Shown: piece by piece, positions 8,623 through 18,800 of the stretch
Position numbering within the stretch: the first letter of the stretch is position 1
Layout of the letters: every line of letters starts with the position of its first letter
Source of the DNA: Bifidobacterium saimiriisciurei
GTDB taxonomy: Bacteria; Actinomycetota; Actinomycetes; Actinomycetales; Bifidobacteriaceae
Assembly: GCF_010667655.1 (NCBI RefSeq)
Contig: NZ_WHZU01000008.1
Location: 62,001-126,000 of the forward strand
DNA length: 64,000 nt
Direction: 5' to 3'
Made by a program: the position numbers and the translations under genes
The notes under the pieces: model-generated
What the model saw: the letters and a program-made list of their open reading frames with translations, nothing else
What the model was told of the DNA's origin: nothing
The model's database searches: none

Positions 8623-9558
8623 ATGACCGACACCACTATGCCCGATAAGCCCAGCCATGCCTCGACCGATGCCGCCGACCAGGCGGACGCCGAGACCAGC
8701 GGCCTGCTCGGCGCGGCGGACATCCGCCGCATCGCCGCAGACGCCGGCGTGACCCCCACCAAGAAGTTCGGCCAGAACTTCGTCATCGATCCCGGAACCG
8801 TGCGCCGCATCGCACGCACCGCCGAAATCGGCGCCGACGACCAGGTGATGGAGGTCGGTCCCGGACTGGGCTCGCTCACCCTCGCCCTGCTGGAGACCGG
8901 TGCGGCCGTCACCGCGGTGGAGATCGACCCGCCGCTGGCCGAACGCCTGCCGCACACCATCGTCGAGCGCATGCCGCAGGCGGCGGAGCGTTTCGCCGTC
9001 ATCAACCAGGACGCGCTGAAGGTCACGCCCGACGATACGCCGGCGCTGGCGCGGGCCGAATCGTTCACGCTGGTGGCCAACCTGCCGTACAACGTGGCGA
9101 CGCCCATCATCATCACGCTGCTGGAACGCTATCCGAATCTTTCGAGCTTCGTCGTCATGGTGCAGAAGGAGGTCGCCGACCGCCTGTGCGCCAAGCCGGG
9201 ATCGAAGATCTACGGCACGCCGTCGGTGAAGCTGCAGTGGTTCGGCGAGGCCGAACGCGCCGGCGTCATCGGGCGCAACGTGTTCTGGCCGGCACCGAAC
9301 GTGGACTCCGCGCTGGTGAAGTTCACCCGCACGCACACCGACCTGACGGACGACGACATCGCCGCCCGCAAACGCACGTTCGCATTGGTCGACGCCGCGT
9401 TCGCGCAGCGTCGCAAGACCCTGCACGCCGCGTTGAAGAAGACGGTGCCGGCCTCGGCGTTCGAGACCGCCGGCATCGACGCCACACTGCGCGGCGAGAC
9501 GCTGACCATCGACCGGTTCGCCGCTTTGGCGGCGGCCGCGGAGGCCGATGCCGCATGA
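8623..9558 (+). CDS. rsmA: 16S rRNA (adenine1518/1519-N6) dimethyltransferase
   Basis: A 311-residue KsgA/RsmA enzyme that dimethylates two adjacent adenines in the 3' terminal loop of 16S rRNA during small-subunit assembly, using S-adenosylmethionine. The SAM-binding motif EVGPGLGS is at residues 77-84, the acidic VEIDP follows, and the catalytic motif NLPY is at 153-156. The N-terminal ~25 residues are a poorly conserved extension. The start lies four bases after the rpfB stop, and the 3' end overlaps ispE by four bases (ATGA), so translation of the three genes is probably coupled. Confidence 0.95.
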   Translation: MTDTTMPDKPSHASTDAADQADAETSGLLGAADIRRIAADAGVTPTKKFGQNFVIDPGTVRRIARTAEIGADDQVMEVGPGLGSLTLALLETGAAVTAVEIDPPLAERLPHTIVERMPQAAERFAVINQDALKVTPDDTPALARAESFTLVANLPYNVATPIIITLLERYPNLSSFVVMVQKEVADRLCAKPGSKIYGTPSVKLQWFGEAERAGVIGRNVFWPAPNVDSALVKFTRTHTDLTDDDIAARKRTFALVDAAFAQRRKTLHAALKKTVPASAFETAGIDATLRGETLTIDRFAALAAAAEADAA

Positions 9559-10490
9559 CCGCATTCGCCTATTCGCCGGCATCCACGGCGACGCCAGCTT
9601 CCACGACGACCAGGCCGGGTACCGCCGTGCGCGTGGAATGCCCCGCCAAGACCAATCTGACGTTGGAGGTCGGCGAACCGGTCGCCGCATGGGGCGGTCG
9701 TCATCGCCTCGACACCATCTACTGCGCAGTGGGCATCTACGACACGGTCACGGTGACGCAGAAGGAGCCGGGCACCGGCTTCTCGCTGGACATCAGCGGC
9801 GCATACCTCGGCGATCTGGCGTTCGACAAGGCCGATATGCGCCGCAACCATGCGGTCATGGCATTGTTCGCCCTGGCCGAGGCCGCCGGCAAAAGCACCG
9901 ACGTGGCCATCAGCCTCGAGAAGCGCATTCCCGTCGGCGCCGGCCTCGGCGGCGGCTCCAGCGATGCCGCCGGCACGCTGCTGGCATTGAACCGTCTGTG
10001 GAATCTTGATTGGGCTGTCGAACGGCTGCAGCCCATCGCCGCCACACTCGGCGCGGATATGCCGTTCTGCCTCAGCGGCGGCCTCGCCCGCGGCACCGGC
10101 TATGGCGAGCGCATCGAGCGCATCAGCACATCCCACCCCGGTGTGAACGCCTCGCAATTGGGCATGATGGTCGTCGGCGCCTACAACGCGCAGCTGAGCA
10201 CGCCCGAGGTCTATCGCACGTTCGACGTCGTCGGCACGAACGCCGGCGAGGCCAATCATCTGCAGAAAGCGGCGGTCGCGCTGCATCCGCGGTCGGGCGA
10301 GGCCATCGCCGCGGCCTTGGACGCCGGCGCAAGCTCGGCGTTCGTCTCGGGATCGGGCCCGTCCGTCGTGGCCTGCGTTCCGGACGAACGCACATCGGCG
10401 GCCGTATGCCGCGCATGGCAGGCGGCACGATGCGTCGACAGACTGTTCGAGACGTCGGCGCCGGTGACGCCGATCGTCTCCGAATGCTGA
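9555..10490 (+). CDS. ispE: 4-diphosphocytidyl-2-C-methyl-D-erythritol kinase
   Basis: A 311-residue GHMP kinase of the non-mevalonate (MEP) isoprenoid pathway. It phosphorylates CDP-methylerythritol at the 2-hydroxyl using ATP. Evidence is the early KTNLTLEVG segment, the GHMP ATP motif PVGAGLGGGSSDAAG at about residues 126-140, and a C-terminal GSGPSVVA. The ATG at 9555 overlaps the rsmA stop as ATGA; an open frame running further upstream inside rsmA is an artefact. It is the third gene of the rpfB operon. Confidence 0.95.
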   Translation: MTAFAYSPASTATPASTTTRPGTAVRVECPAKTNLTLEVGEPVAAWGGRHRLDTIYCAVGIYDTVTVTQKEPGTGFSLDISGAYLGDLAFDKADMRRNHAVMALFALAEAAGKSTDVAISLEKRIPVGAGLGGGSSDAAGTLLALNRLWNLDWAVERLQPIAATLGADMPFCLSGGLARGTGYGERIERISTSHPGVNASQLGMMVVGAYNAQLSTPEVYRTFDVVGTNAGEANHLQKAAVALHPRSGEAIAAALDAGASSAFVSGSGPSVVACVPDERTSAAVCRAWQAARCVDRLFETSAPVTPIVSEC

Positions 10491-10555
10491 CGAACCGAGT
10501 CAGGCATTCACGTTAAGGTGGTATCCATTACAGACAGCAAGCGGGAAGGTACGTC

Positions 10556-11191
10556 ATGACGTCTCCGGAAGCCTTCGACGAGCGCAAGGCCCGTCAGCAA
10601 TTCGTACGCGACAGGCAGAAGATCGTGTTCACCATCGCGATCGCACTGTTGGCCGTGATTCTTGTGGTGGCTTTCTTGTTCTATTTCGGTGTGCTCGGCA
10701 AATCCTCGTCGGCCAAGGCCGCGGAGAAGCCGAACTACGGCGTCATCGCGCCGTGCGCGACGACCGATAACACCGGTACCGCCAAGACGGTGGCGAATGG
10801 CAACGTCACCATTCGTGTGCTGAACGGCACCGACAAGTCGGGTCTGGCCAACGCCGTGAGCAGCGCGCTGAAGAACCGCGGCTTCGTCACCAAGGGCGTG
10901 GCCGACTACCCGGGCACCACCACGCTGAAGCGCACGGAGATCCGGTTCGGCAAGAACGCCGTCAACCAGGCGTACACCGTGGCCGGCCACTTCAACGACG
11001 CCATCATGCGCATGGACGACCGTTCCGACAAGCTCATCGACGTCGTCATCGGCTCCACGTTCTCCACGCTGACCGACGAGAACGAGGTGAAGACCGGCGC
11101 AGACCAGCAGATCACGTCGTTCCAGAACTGCGTGGCCGCCGACAAGATCACCAATCTTCCCAAGGCCGTGGACCACGCCGCGGTGAAGTGA
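10556..11191 (+). CDS. Membrane-anchored LytR C-terminal domain protein
   Basis: A 211-residue protein with one membrane helix (about residues 23-45) and an extracellular LytR_C domain (NVTIRVLNGTDKSGLANAVSSAL onward). In other proteins this domain sits behind the LytR-CpsA-Psr catalytic domain that attaches polymers to peptidoglycan; here it stands alone, so a structural or accessory wall role is likely and no enzyme activity is visible. GGAAGG seven bases before ATG 10556 supports the start. It lies 65 bases after ispE and may be part of the same transcript, which ends at the hairpin that follows. Confidence 0.85.
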   Translation: MTSPEAFDERKARQQFVRDRQKIVFTIAIALLAVILVVAFLFYFGVLGKSSSAKAAEKPNYGVIAPCATTDNTGTAKTVANGNVTIRVLNGTDKSGLANAVSSALKNRGFVTKGVADYPGTTTLKRTEIRFGKNAVNQAYTVAGHFNDAIMRMDDRSDKLIDVVIGSTFSTLTDENEVKTGADQQITSFQNCVAADKITNLPKAVDHAAVK

Positions 11192-11210
11192 TCCATACGC
11201 CATTCACGAC

Positions 11211-11240
11211 GAAAGGGGCTCCTCATCGAGGAGCCCCTTC
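11211..11240. terminator. Terminator between the LytR_C gene and pcnA (convergent)
   Basis: Strong hairpin with arms GAAGGGGCTCCTC-like (11211-11224) and GAGGAGCCCCTTC (11228-11240), 20 bases after the stop. With A residues before and few T after, it may serve both converging genes. Confidence 0.75.
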
Positions 11241-11322
11241 GCATATGTGATTCACGTCCGATTCGCGTGATTCGCCTAGTTCACGAATCACGCGTCATGA
11301 ATCAATCGCGTGTTTCGTCGAT

Positions 11323-12735
11323 TCATGCCTCCTCGGCGTACCAGCGCTTGAGTTCGGCGACGGCGGCGTCGTAATCGGTCGGGCCGTTGTCGAGACGGAA
11401 GTCCAGCATGTGCTTGCGGGCGCGGCCGACCTCGGGGCCGGGTTCGAGCCCGAGGATCTCCATGATCTGCTGGCCGTCCAGGTCGGGGCGGATCGCGTCG
11501 ATGTCCTCGCGCTTCTTGAGCTCGATGACGCGCGCCTCCATGTCGTCCATCGCGTCGGAGAACATCTGCGACTTGCGCTTGTTCTGCGTGGTCGCATCGG
11601 CACGGGTCAGACGGTTGAGCCTGTGGTACAGGTGGCCGGCGTCGCGCACGTAGCGACGCACGGCGGCGTCTGTCCACGGCTCGTCGATGTATCCGTGGAA
11701 GCGCAGATGCAGGGCCACGAGGTCGGTGACGTCCTCCACCACATGATGGTCGAAGCGCAGGGCCTTGAGCCGCTTGCGCGTCATCTTCGCACCCACGTAG
11801 TCGTGATGGTGGAAGCTCACCTTGCCGCCGGCCTCGAACCGGCGCGTGCGGGGCTTGCCGATGTCGTGCATGATGGCCGCCAGGCGCAGCGTCAGATCGG
11901 GCGCGGGCACGGGACCGTCCGGACCGGTCTCCAGCGCGATGGCGCGGTCGAGCACCATGAGCGTGTGCTGGAACACGTCCTTGTGGCGGTGATGCTCGTC
12001 CATCTCCAGCTGCAGGGCGGGAATCTCGGGCAGGACCTCGTCGGCGAGACCGGAATCCACCAGCGCCTCGATGCCGGCGTGCGGGTTGTCGCTGAGCAGC
12101 AGCTTGGTCAGTTCGTCGCGCACGCGTTCCGCCGACACGATGGAGATGCGGTCGACCATGTTGGTGATGGCCTCGGCGGTGGCCGGCTCGATGGAGAATC
12201 CCAGCTGCGCGACGAACCGCACGGCGCGCATCATGCGCAGCGGATCGTCGTCGAACGACTGCTCCGGGTCTACCGGCGTGCGCAGGATCTTCTTCTGCAG
12301 GTCATTCGCGCCGCCGAACGGGTCGACGAACTCGCACTGCGGCACGCGCAATGCCATCGCGTTCACGGTGAAGTCGCGGCGGGAGAGATCGCCTTCGAGG
12401 CTGTCGCCATAGTTCACTTCGGGCTTGCGGGAATCCGGGTCATAGGTGTCGGACCGGTAGGTCGTCACCTCGACGCCGATCTCGCTGCCGTCCTCACGAC
12501 GCTTCATGGCCCCCAACGTGCCGAACTTCCTGCCCATGTCCCAGAATCCATGGCCCCATTTGCGCAGAATGGGCTCGAACTCCTCGGGACGTGCCGACGT
12601 GCAGAAATCCAGATCATGTGAGGGACGGTTCAGCAGCAGGTCGCGCACAGGCCCGCCCACCAGCGCCAGTTCATAGCCGTGCTCGTTGAACAATTCACCC
12701 AGTTCAATGGCCTCGGGCCACACCTCGAATCCCAC
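11323..12735 (-). CDS. CCA tRNA nucleotidyltransferase
   Basis: A 470-residue class II nucleotidyltransferase that adds or repairs the 3' CCA end of tRNAs. The head domain carries LVGGPVRDLLLNR and the metal-binding HDLDFCT; the RNA-binding part follows (DPLRMMRAVRF), then an HD phosphohydrolase domain with MHDIGKPRTR and HHDYVGA. The HD extension is normal in actinobacterial members. GTG 12735 is chosen because AAAGGAG precedes it; a TTG 24 bases upstream would also keep the frame. The tRNA-Thr in this window lacks an encoded CCA, so this enzyme is needed. It is transcribed divergently from the nudix gene. Confidence 0.93.
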   Translation of the reverse strand: MGFEVWPEAIELGELFNEHGYELALVGGPVRDLLLNRPSHDLDFCTSARPEEFEPILRKWGHGFWDMGRKFGTLGAMKRREDGSEIGVEVTTYRSDTYDPDSRKPEVNYGDSLEGDLSRRDFTVNAMALRVPQCEFVDPFGGANDLQKKILRTPVDPEQSFDDDPLRMMRAVRFVAQLGFSIEPATAEAITNMVDRISIVSAERVRDELTKLLLSDNPHAGIEALVDSGLADEVLPEIPALQLEMDEHHRHKDVFQHTLMVLDRAIALETGPDGPVPAPDLTLRLAAIMHDIGKPRTRRFEAGGKVSFHHHDYVGAKMTRKRLKALRFDHHVVEDVTDLVALHLRFHGYIDEPWTDAAVRRYVRDAGHLYHRLNRLTRADATTQNKRKSQMFSDAMDDMEARVIELKKREDIDAIRPDLDGQQIMEILGLEPGPEVGRARKHMLDFRLDNGPTDYDAAVAELKRWYAEEA

Positions 12736-12810
12736 GCTCGCTCCTTTCGCTTTGCGCAATCAAGCTTACCGTTACCCCACCTGCACAATGTTTTGCGTAT
12801 TGTAAGAGGT

Positions 12811-13560
12811 ATGACTACTCCCGGAGATGTTGCGCGCATGATGGCCCGTGCCGCCAGTTCTTCGGGGAATTATACCCAAAACGGACCCCTTCCCGAGGGT
12901 GCCGAAAACGGTCTCGAACCGGTGCCGTTGCGCCCCCTCTACAGCTCCGAGACTCCACAATATGGACAGCGTGCCACATTGCGACTGCCTGAAGGCGATG
13001 TGGAATTTTCCGAGGACCGCATCGATTCGCGCGAGGTGGAGGACAGCCCCATCCCGCCGCGTCCGACGCCGGCGATCATGGCGAAGAAGCAGACGCAGCC
13101 CACCACGTTCGCCTCGCTGGACGCCCGCGAGCTGCCGGTCGTGCGCGAATACTCCGCCGGCGGCCTGATCTTCGACGAACAGGGACGCGTGGCGATCATC
13201 GCCCGCCATTCCCGCTCCGGACATCTGGAATGGTGCCTGCCGAAGGGTCATATCGAAAAGGGCGAGACGCCCGAACAGACGGCGGTGCGCGAGGTGCACG
13301 AGGAGACGGGAATCCTCGGCGAGGTCATCACCTCCATCGCCACCATCGACTACTGGTTCACCGGCACCGCGCAGCGCGTGCACAAGCTGGTCCACCACTA
13401 TGCGTTGCGTATGATCGGCGGCGAACTGACGGTGGAGGGCGATCCCGACCACGAGGCGGAAGACGCCATCTGGGTCAGGTTTGATGATTTGAACGACGTC
13501 CTGAGCTATCCTAACGAACGTAGGATTGCATGGCTGTATGCGCGAAAGCACAGGAAGTAG
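12811..13560 (+). CDS. NUDIX hydrolase
   Basis: A 249-residue protein. The first ~105 residues are poorly conserved and polar; the NUDIX domain follows. The full signature GX5EX7REUXEEXGU is present as GHIEKGETPEQTAVREVHEETGI. The family hydrolyses nucleoside diphosphates linked to other groups; the substrate here is not evident. The gene sits at the divergent promoter with the CCA transferase and is followed eight bases later by the DUF6049 gene and murJ, the same order as in mycobacteria (Rv3908-Rv3910), so it belongs to a cell-envelope operon. AAGAGG before ATG 12811 supports the start. Confidence 0.9.
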   Translation: MTTPGDVARMMARAASSSGNYTQNGPLPEGAENGLEPVPLRPLYSSETPQYGQRATLRLPEGDVEFSEDRIDSREVEDSPIPPRPTPAIMAKKQTQPTTFASLDARELPVVREYSAGGLIFDEQGRVAIIARHSRSGHLEWCLPKGHIEKGETPEQTAVREVHEETGILGEVITSIATIDYWFTGTAQRVHKLVHHYALRMIGGELTVEGDPDHEAEDAIWVRFDDLNDVLSYPNERRIAWLYARKHRK

Positions 13561-13567
13561 TTAGGAT

Positions 13568-15889
13568 TTGCTGAACCGTACCGCACACCGCTCCGGCCGC
13601 GGCGGGGCCTGGTCGCCCTCGGCGTCGCGGCGCTTTCGCATATTCGTTTGTCTGGTCCTCACGCTGTTCGTCGGCATGTCATGGACGCTGACGGGCTCGG
13701 CGCCGGCGTGGGCGATGGACTCCGGCGAGGGAACGCAATCGACCTCCGACTCCACGTCGTCATCCTCATCATCGTCGTCATCCTCATCATCGTCGTCATC
13801 CTCATCATCGAGTGCATCAACGTCATCATCGTCGACGCACTCGTCGTCCGACATCACCCTTCGCGTCGAGAACAACACAAGCACGACCATCAACGGCAAG
13901 GACGACTACACGGCCGTCATCTCCATCACCAACGATTCGAAGACCAGGCTGGCCGCCGGCAAACTCGAGATTCGCACCAACCCGCGGTTCACGTTCGATT
14001 CGAGTCTGCTCATGCAGGAATGGGCCAACGATTCCGACGACGTCAGCCCCGAACTGCATTGGCTGCACGATACGCTCGGCTCGACGTCCGTCAACGCCCT
14101 GGAGCCGGGAGCAAAGCAGACGGTGATCGTGCACGCTTCGGCGGACAGCGACGTGATGCAGCTGTTCCGCACCTGGGGACCGAAGCCGCTGAGCATCCGG
14201 TACCTTGTCGGAGACGTTGAAAAAGCCTGCATCCATTCATTTGTTACCCGCACACAGGATGGCCTGAGCCTTGAGCAGACACCCCGTCTCAACATGGTCG
14301 TCGCGCTGCCGCTGACGACCTCGCAATGGAAGGCCACCAACGCGAACGTGAAGAAGCTGCTGACGCAGAGCGGCGACACCGACTCCGCCGTCACCTCGCT
14401 GGGCTCCACCGAGCGCAGCGAGCAGGAGGCGCTGACGGGCGTGCTCGCCCGCCACAAATCCATTCAGGTGGTCGGCGACCCGAGTTATGCGCAGACGTTC
14501 GAGACCAAGCCGAGCATGGCGGCGATCATGCAACCCGATGGATTCGACATCGCCTATCAGGCTCAGACCGCCGACCAGCACGACTGGCAGTCGACCGGCC
14601 TGAAGGCGTCGATGTGGAACGCCGCAAGCGGCGGCACGCTCTACCGCGACGCCGTCGGCGACGAGAAGGCCCCGGTGCCGACCGCCGTGGCCTGGCAGAG
14701 CAACGCGCAGTGGACCACGAAGTCGCTGGCCGCGGCGAAATCGCAGGGGTATTCGATCGTGGTGGCGGAATCCGGCTACGATCCGAGCACATCGAGCGCC
14801 GTGCACACGTCGAAGATGGTGGTGCCCACCAGCGCCGGCAACGTGACCGTGCTGAACACGCAGAGCGACCTGAGCACGCTCGCGCAGGGCAAGGCCACCA
14901 GCGACGACGCGCTGGCCGAAACCACCGAATCGGGCCGTCTGGCGCGCATCGTCGCACAGACCGCGCTCTACCAGCAGGAGGGACCGTACGAGTCACGCAC
15001 GCTGCTGGTCTCGCTCGGCCAGGACGTCGACTCCACCGACACCGCCAACATGGAGGAGCTGGTCTCCAAGCTCGAATCCTGCTCGTGGCTCAAGCTCGAC
15101 TCCCTCGCATCGCTCATCAAGGCGCAACCGTACGTCTCCTCCGAGGAGGCCGCCGAGCGTGCGAGCGCGGTGAAGCCCCTCGGCGGCCAGGAGGCCATCA
15201 CACTCGGCAGACAGGTGCGCGATCTGAGTCGCGCCCGCACCAGCATCACCCGTTTCGTCGACCAGGTGCTGGCGAAGGATTCGAAGACGGCGTCCTCGTC
15301 GGCGTCGCCGTCGGCGAGCGCCGGCACGAGGACATCCGGCGGCGACCGGCCGACCGCCGCCCAATGGGCGCGGTCGCTGAACAGCGCCTATCTCGATCTG
15401 GCGCGCAAGTCGTTCAGTTCGTTCCCCGCCGAGAACACGACAATGATTCGTGCGGCCCGTCAGCTCGGCAACGGTCTGTTGTCGGGAATCTCCGTGGCCC
15501 AGCCCGATTCCATCAACATCGTGAGCCAGAGCGCGAAGATGCCGATAACCATCGCGAACGACCATCCGTACGCCGTGCACATCCATATCGCGGCCACGAC
15601 CGATTCCGAGCTGTTCACGGCAAGCGTGGATGACGACCTGGTGATTCCCGCGCACGCGGAGGTGCAGTCGACGGTCAACATCCATGTGCTGAACTCCGGC
15701 AGCACCAACGTGACGGTTCAGCTGCAGGACCGCAACGGCGTGACGTTCGGCTCGTCCGCCTCCGCCCGTGTGACCAGCGTCTTTCAGATCAATGACTGGA
15801 GCGGCTACGCCATTCTGGCGCTGGCCGTGCTTCTTGGCGTGCTTGGCCTATGGCGCCAGTTCCATCGTGTAAAGGATCCCGACGAATGA
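13568..15889 (+). CDS. DUF6049 family exported membrane-anchored protein with polyserine tract
   Basis: A 773-residue protein of unknown function, matching the protein that precedes murJ in actinobacteria. Residues ~22-48 form a signal peptide ending near APAWAM; a C-terminal helix (~742-762, WSGYAILALAVLLGV) followed by RQFHRVKDPDE anchors it. The body is extracytoplasmic. Directly after the signal peptide is a run of about twenty serines encoded by TCATCATCG-type triplets. The start is a TTG at 13568; AGGAAG about ten bases upstream, inside the nudix stop region, is the likely ribosome site. The last four bases overlap murJ (ATGA), which implies coupled translation and a shared role in wall precursor handling. 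Confidence 0.8.
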   Translation: MLNRTAHRSGRGGAWSPSASRRFRIFVCLVLTLFVGMSWTLTGSAPAWAMDSGEGTQSTSDSTSSSSSSSSSSSSSSSSSSSASTSSSSTHSSSDITLRVENNTSTTINGKDDYTAVISITNDSKTRLAAGKLEIRTNPRFTFDSSLLMQEWANDSDDVSPELHWLHDTLGSTSVNALEPGAKQTVIVHASADSDVMQLFRTWGPKPLSIRYLVGDVEKACIHSFVTRTQDGLSLEQTPRLNMVVALPLTTSQWKATNANVKKLLTQSGDTDSAVTSLGSTERSEQEALTGVLARHKSIQVVGDPSYAQTFETKPSMAAIMQPDGFDIAYQAQTADQHDWQSTGLKASMWNAASGGTLYRDAVGDEKAPVPTAVAWQSNAQWTTKSLAAAKSQGYSIVVAESGYDPSTSSAVHTSKMVVPTSAGNVTVLNTQSDLSTLAQGKATSDDALAETTESGRLARIVAQTALYQQEGPYESRTLLVSLGQDVDSTDTANMEELVSKLESCSWLKLDSLASLIKAQPYVSSEEAAERASAVKPLGGQEAITLGRQVRDLSRARTSITRFVDQVLAKDSKTASSSASPSASAGTRTSGGDRPTAAQWARSLNSAYLDLARKSFSSFPAENTTMIRAARQLGNGLLSGISVAQPDSINIVSQSAKMPITIANDHPYAVHIHIAATTDSELFTASVDDDLVIPAHAEVQSTVNIHVLNSGSTNVTVQLQDRNGVTFGSSASARVTSVFQINDWSGYAILALAVLLGVLGLWRQFHRVKDPDE

Positions 15890-18800
15890 GCAATTCCGTA
15901 GGACGTAACTCCCTCATCATGGCCGCCGGTACGGCGGCCTCGCGCGTTACCGGCCAGATTCGTTCGATTCTGCTGGCCGCCGCCATCGGCACGACCGGCA
16001 TCGCGGCCAACGCGTACCAGACCGGCTCCATGATTCCGCAGGTCATCTTCACGCTGATCTCCGGCGGCATCTTCAACGCCGTGCTCGTGCCGCAGATCGT
16101 CCGTACGCTCAAGCACAAGGACGCCAACGAACGGCTGAGCAAGCTCATCACGCTGGCCATCGCACTGCTGCTGGGCATCACCGCGCTGATGATGCTGGCC
16201 ACGCCTGTCATCACCCGACTGTATGTGAACCCGAACTGGGCGCCCGAGCAGCGGGCGCTGGTCGATGCGTTCACGTTGTGGTGCATGCCGCAGATCTTCT
16301 TCTACGGCCTGTATCTGGTGCTTGGCCAGATCCTGGCCGCGAAGGGACGTTTCGGCACGTATGCGTGGAGTTCCGTCGGCGCGAACGTCATCAGCTGCGC
16401 CGGCTTCATCGCGTTCATCATGATGTTCGGCAACGCCAGCCGCCAGCCGATGGAGTTCTGGACGAACGACAAGATCCTGCTCACCGCCGGCACATGGACG
16501 CTGGGCGTGGCGTTCCAGGCGCTGGTGCTGTTCGTGCCGCTGCTGCACATCGGTCTCAAGTACCGCATCAAATGGGGCATCCACGGCATCGGTCTGCGCT
16601 CCATGGGCAAGGTGGCCATCTGGAGTCTGGCGCTTACGGTGCTGAACCTCATCGTCGGCATGGTGACCTCGCAAATCAACACGGGCGCCCCTCTGGCCGG
16701 CCACGACCTGCACGGCATCGCCGGCAACGGCTCCTACCAGTACGCGTATTCGCTGTATATCCTGCCGTATTCGCTGATCGCCGTCTCCATCACGACGGCC
16801 GTGTTCCCGAAGCTTTCGCGCGCCATCAGCGACAACGACATCGCCTCCGCGCGCGCCGACCTGAGTTCGTCGGTGCGCAACGTCGGATTGTCGATGATGT
16901 TCTTCTCGGCGGCCCTGATCGCCATGCCCGTGCCCATCACGCGGGCGCTGCTGCCGTCGGTCAGCGTGCATGACGCGCTGCTGATCGCCGGACCGTTGGT
17001 GAGCCTGTCCGTCGGCCTGGTGCCGATCAGCGCGTTCCTGCTGATTCAGCGCACGTTCTACGCGTATGAGGACGGCAAGAGCCCGTTCCTCTTCGCCCTG
17101 CTCAACAACGCCGTGCAGCTGGTGTTCCTGCTGGTCTCCATCGCGGTGCTGCCGCCGCAGCATTGGGCGATGCTCGTCGGCCTGTCGCTGAGCGTGGCGT
17201 ATCTGGTCACGATTCCGTTCCTGTTCCTGCGGCTTCGCAAACGTATGGGCGGCAGTCTGGACGGCCGGCGCATCCTCGCCATGCATGCGAAGGCGCTGGT
17301 CGCCGGCGTGGCCTCGGGCGTGGCCGGATGGCTGGTCGGCAAGCCCCTGATGGCGCTGCTCGGCGTGCATTACGACCGGTTCGACGGCGTCATGCGCTGG
17401 GTTGATTCGCTCATCATCTGCGTGGTGCTCACCATCGTGATCGCCGCCGTATATGCGGCGCTGCTCATGGTGCTGCGCGTCTCCGAGTTCACCGATCTCG
17501 TCCATGCCGTGGCGGCGCGTCTGGGCCGCGGTCGCGGCGCCACCCGGACCGATGCCGGAATCAGTGCCGACGCCGACGGGAGCAATCCCGACGGCACTGA
17601 TTCCGGAACGTCCGACGAGGCCGCGGAAGCCGCCGAAAACACGGTGAGGCCGCGCACCGTCTCGTCGTCGTCGGCCGGCGGTCCGGCAAGTGTAACGGAT
17701 TCGTCACTAGTTGCGCGGGAAGCTAGGCCTTCGGGCACTCCGACCTATAGAATTGCTACAGCCGAATCCGCGCGCAACCTATTCGCATATGAGAAGAGCA
17801 GCACCATGAAACCAGGCCTTGGAGACACCCTGATCGACCGCTACACCTTGGTACAGGTATTACGCGAGGAGCCTGGTCTTTCCGTGTGGCGCGCGAACGA
17901 CAGCGTGATGGCCAAGGACTGCCAGCTGTTCCTTATCTCCGATGTCGAGATCTCCGCCAACGCGAACGAGATCGCATCGTCGCTGGTGCTGAGCCACAAC
18001 CCGAGGTTCACGCCGATCCAGCAGATTCGTTCCGAAGAGGGCGCGTGCATCATCATCACCGACCTCGACCCCGGCATCTCGCTGAGCCGCTATCTGGCGC
18101 ATAACGCCGGCGCCCCGCATCATGCGCTGAGCGCCGAGGCGATTCGCACCATCATGGGCGAAAGCGCCGAGGCCGCGCTGTCGCTGCGTGCCGCCAAGCT
18201 GAATCATCGCGCGATCAGCGCCGACGTGATTCGTCTGACGTCGCAGCATGTGACGCTGGCCGATGCGCCGATTTCGTCGGCTCTGGTGCCGGCTCTGCTC
18301 GGCCCTTCCGAGAATCCCGATTCCGAGGCCGTGGTCATCCGCCAGCTTGCCGCCGTGCTGTTCGAGGCCGTCACCGGCCGCCGCTATGAGGCCGGCGCGA
18401 AGGTGGATTCGGCCGAGTTCGCCGATGTGCCCGACGAGTTCCGCATCATCTGCATGCGTGGTCTGGGCCTGCACGAGGCCGGCGAACCCGTGCCCGTGCC
18501 GATCAGCACGCTGAACGAGTTCGAGGTGCTGCTGGGCACGTGGAAGCCGGTCACCGAGCTGACCCACGACGATATGACCATCGCCTCGCATGCCTCCAGC
18601 CAGTCGGTGGAACTGGTGCAGGTGCTTCCGGCCAAGCAGGAGAACATCGTGGAGCTTCCGGCCGCGTTCCGGCCGGCGCCCGAGAAGCCGCAGCTGTCGC
18701 AGGAGCCCGCCGGCAAGGCGTGGAGCACCAACCAGCTGCTGTTCTCCGGCCACCGCGAGGTGGACGAGGCCAATCCCGAGGATTTCGCCTCCGACTACTA

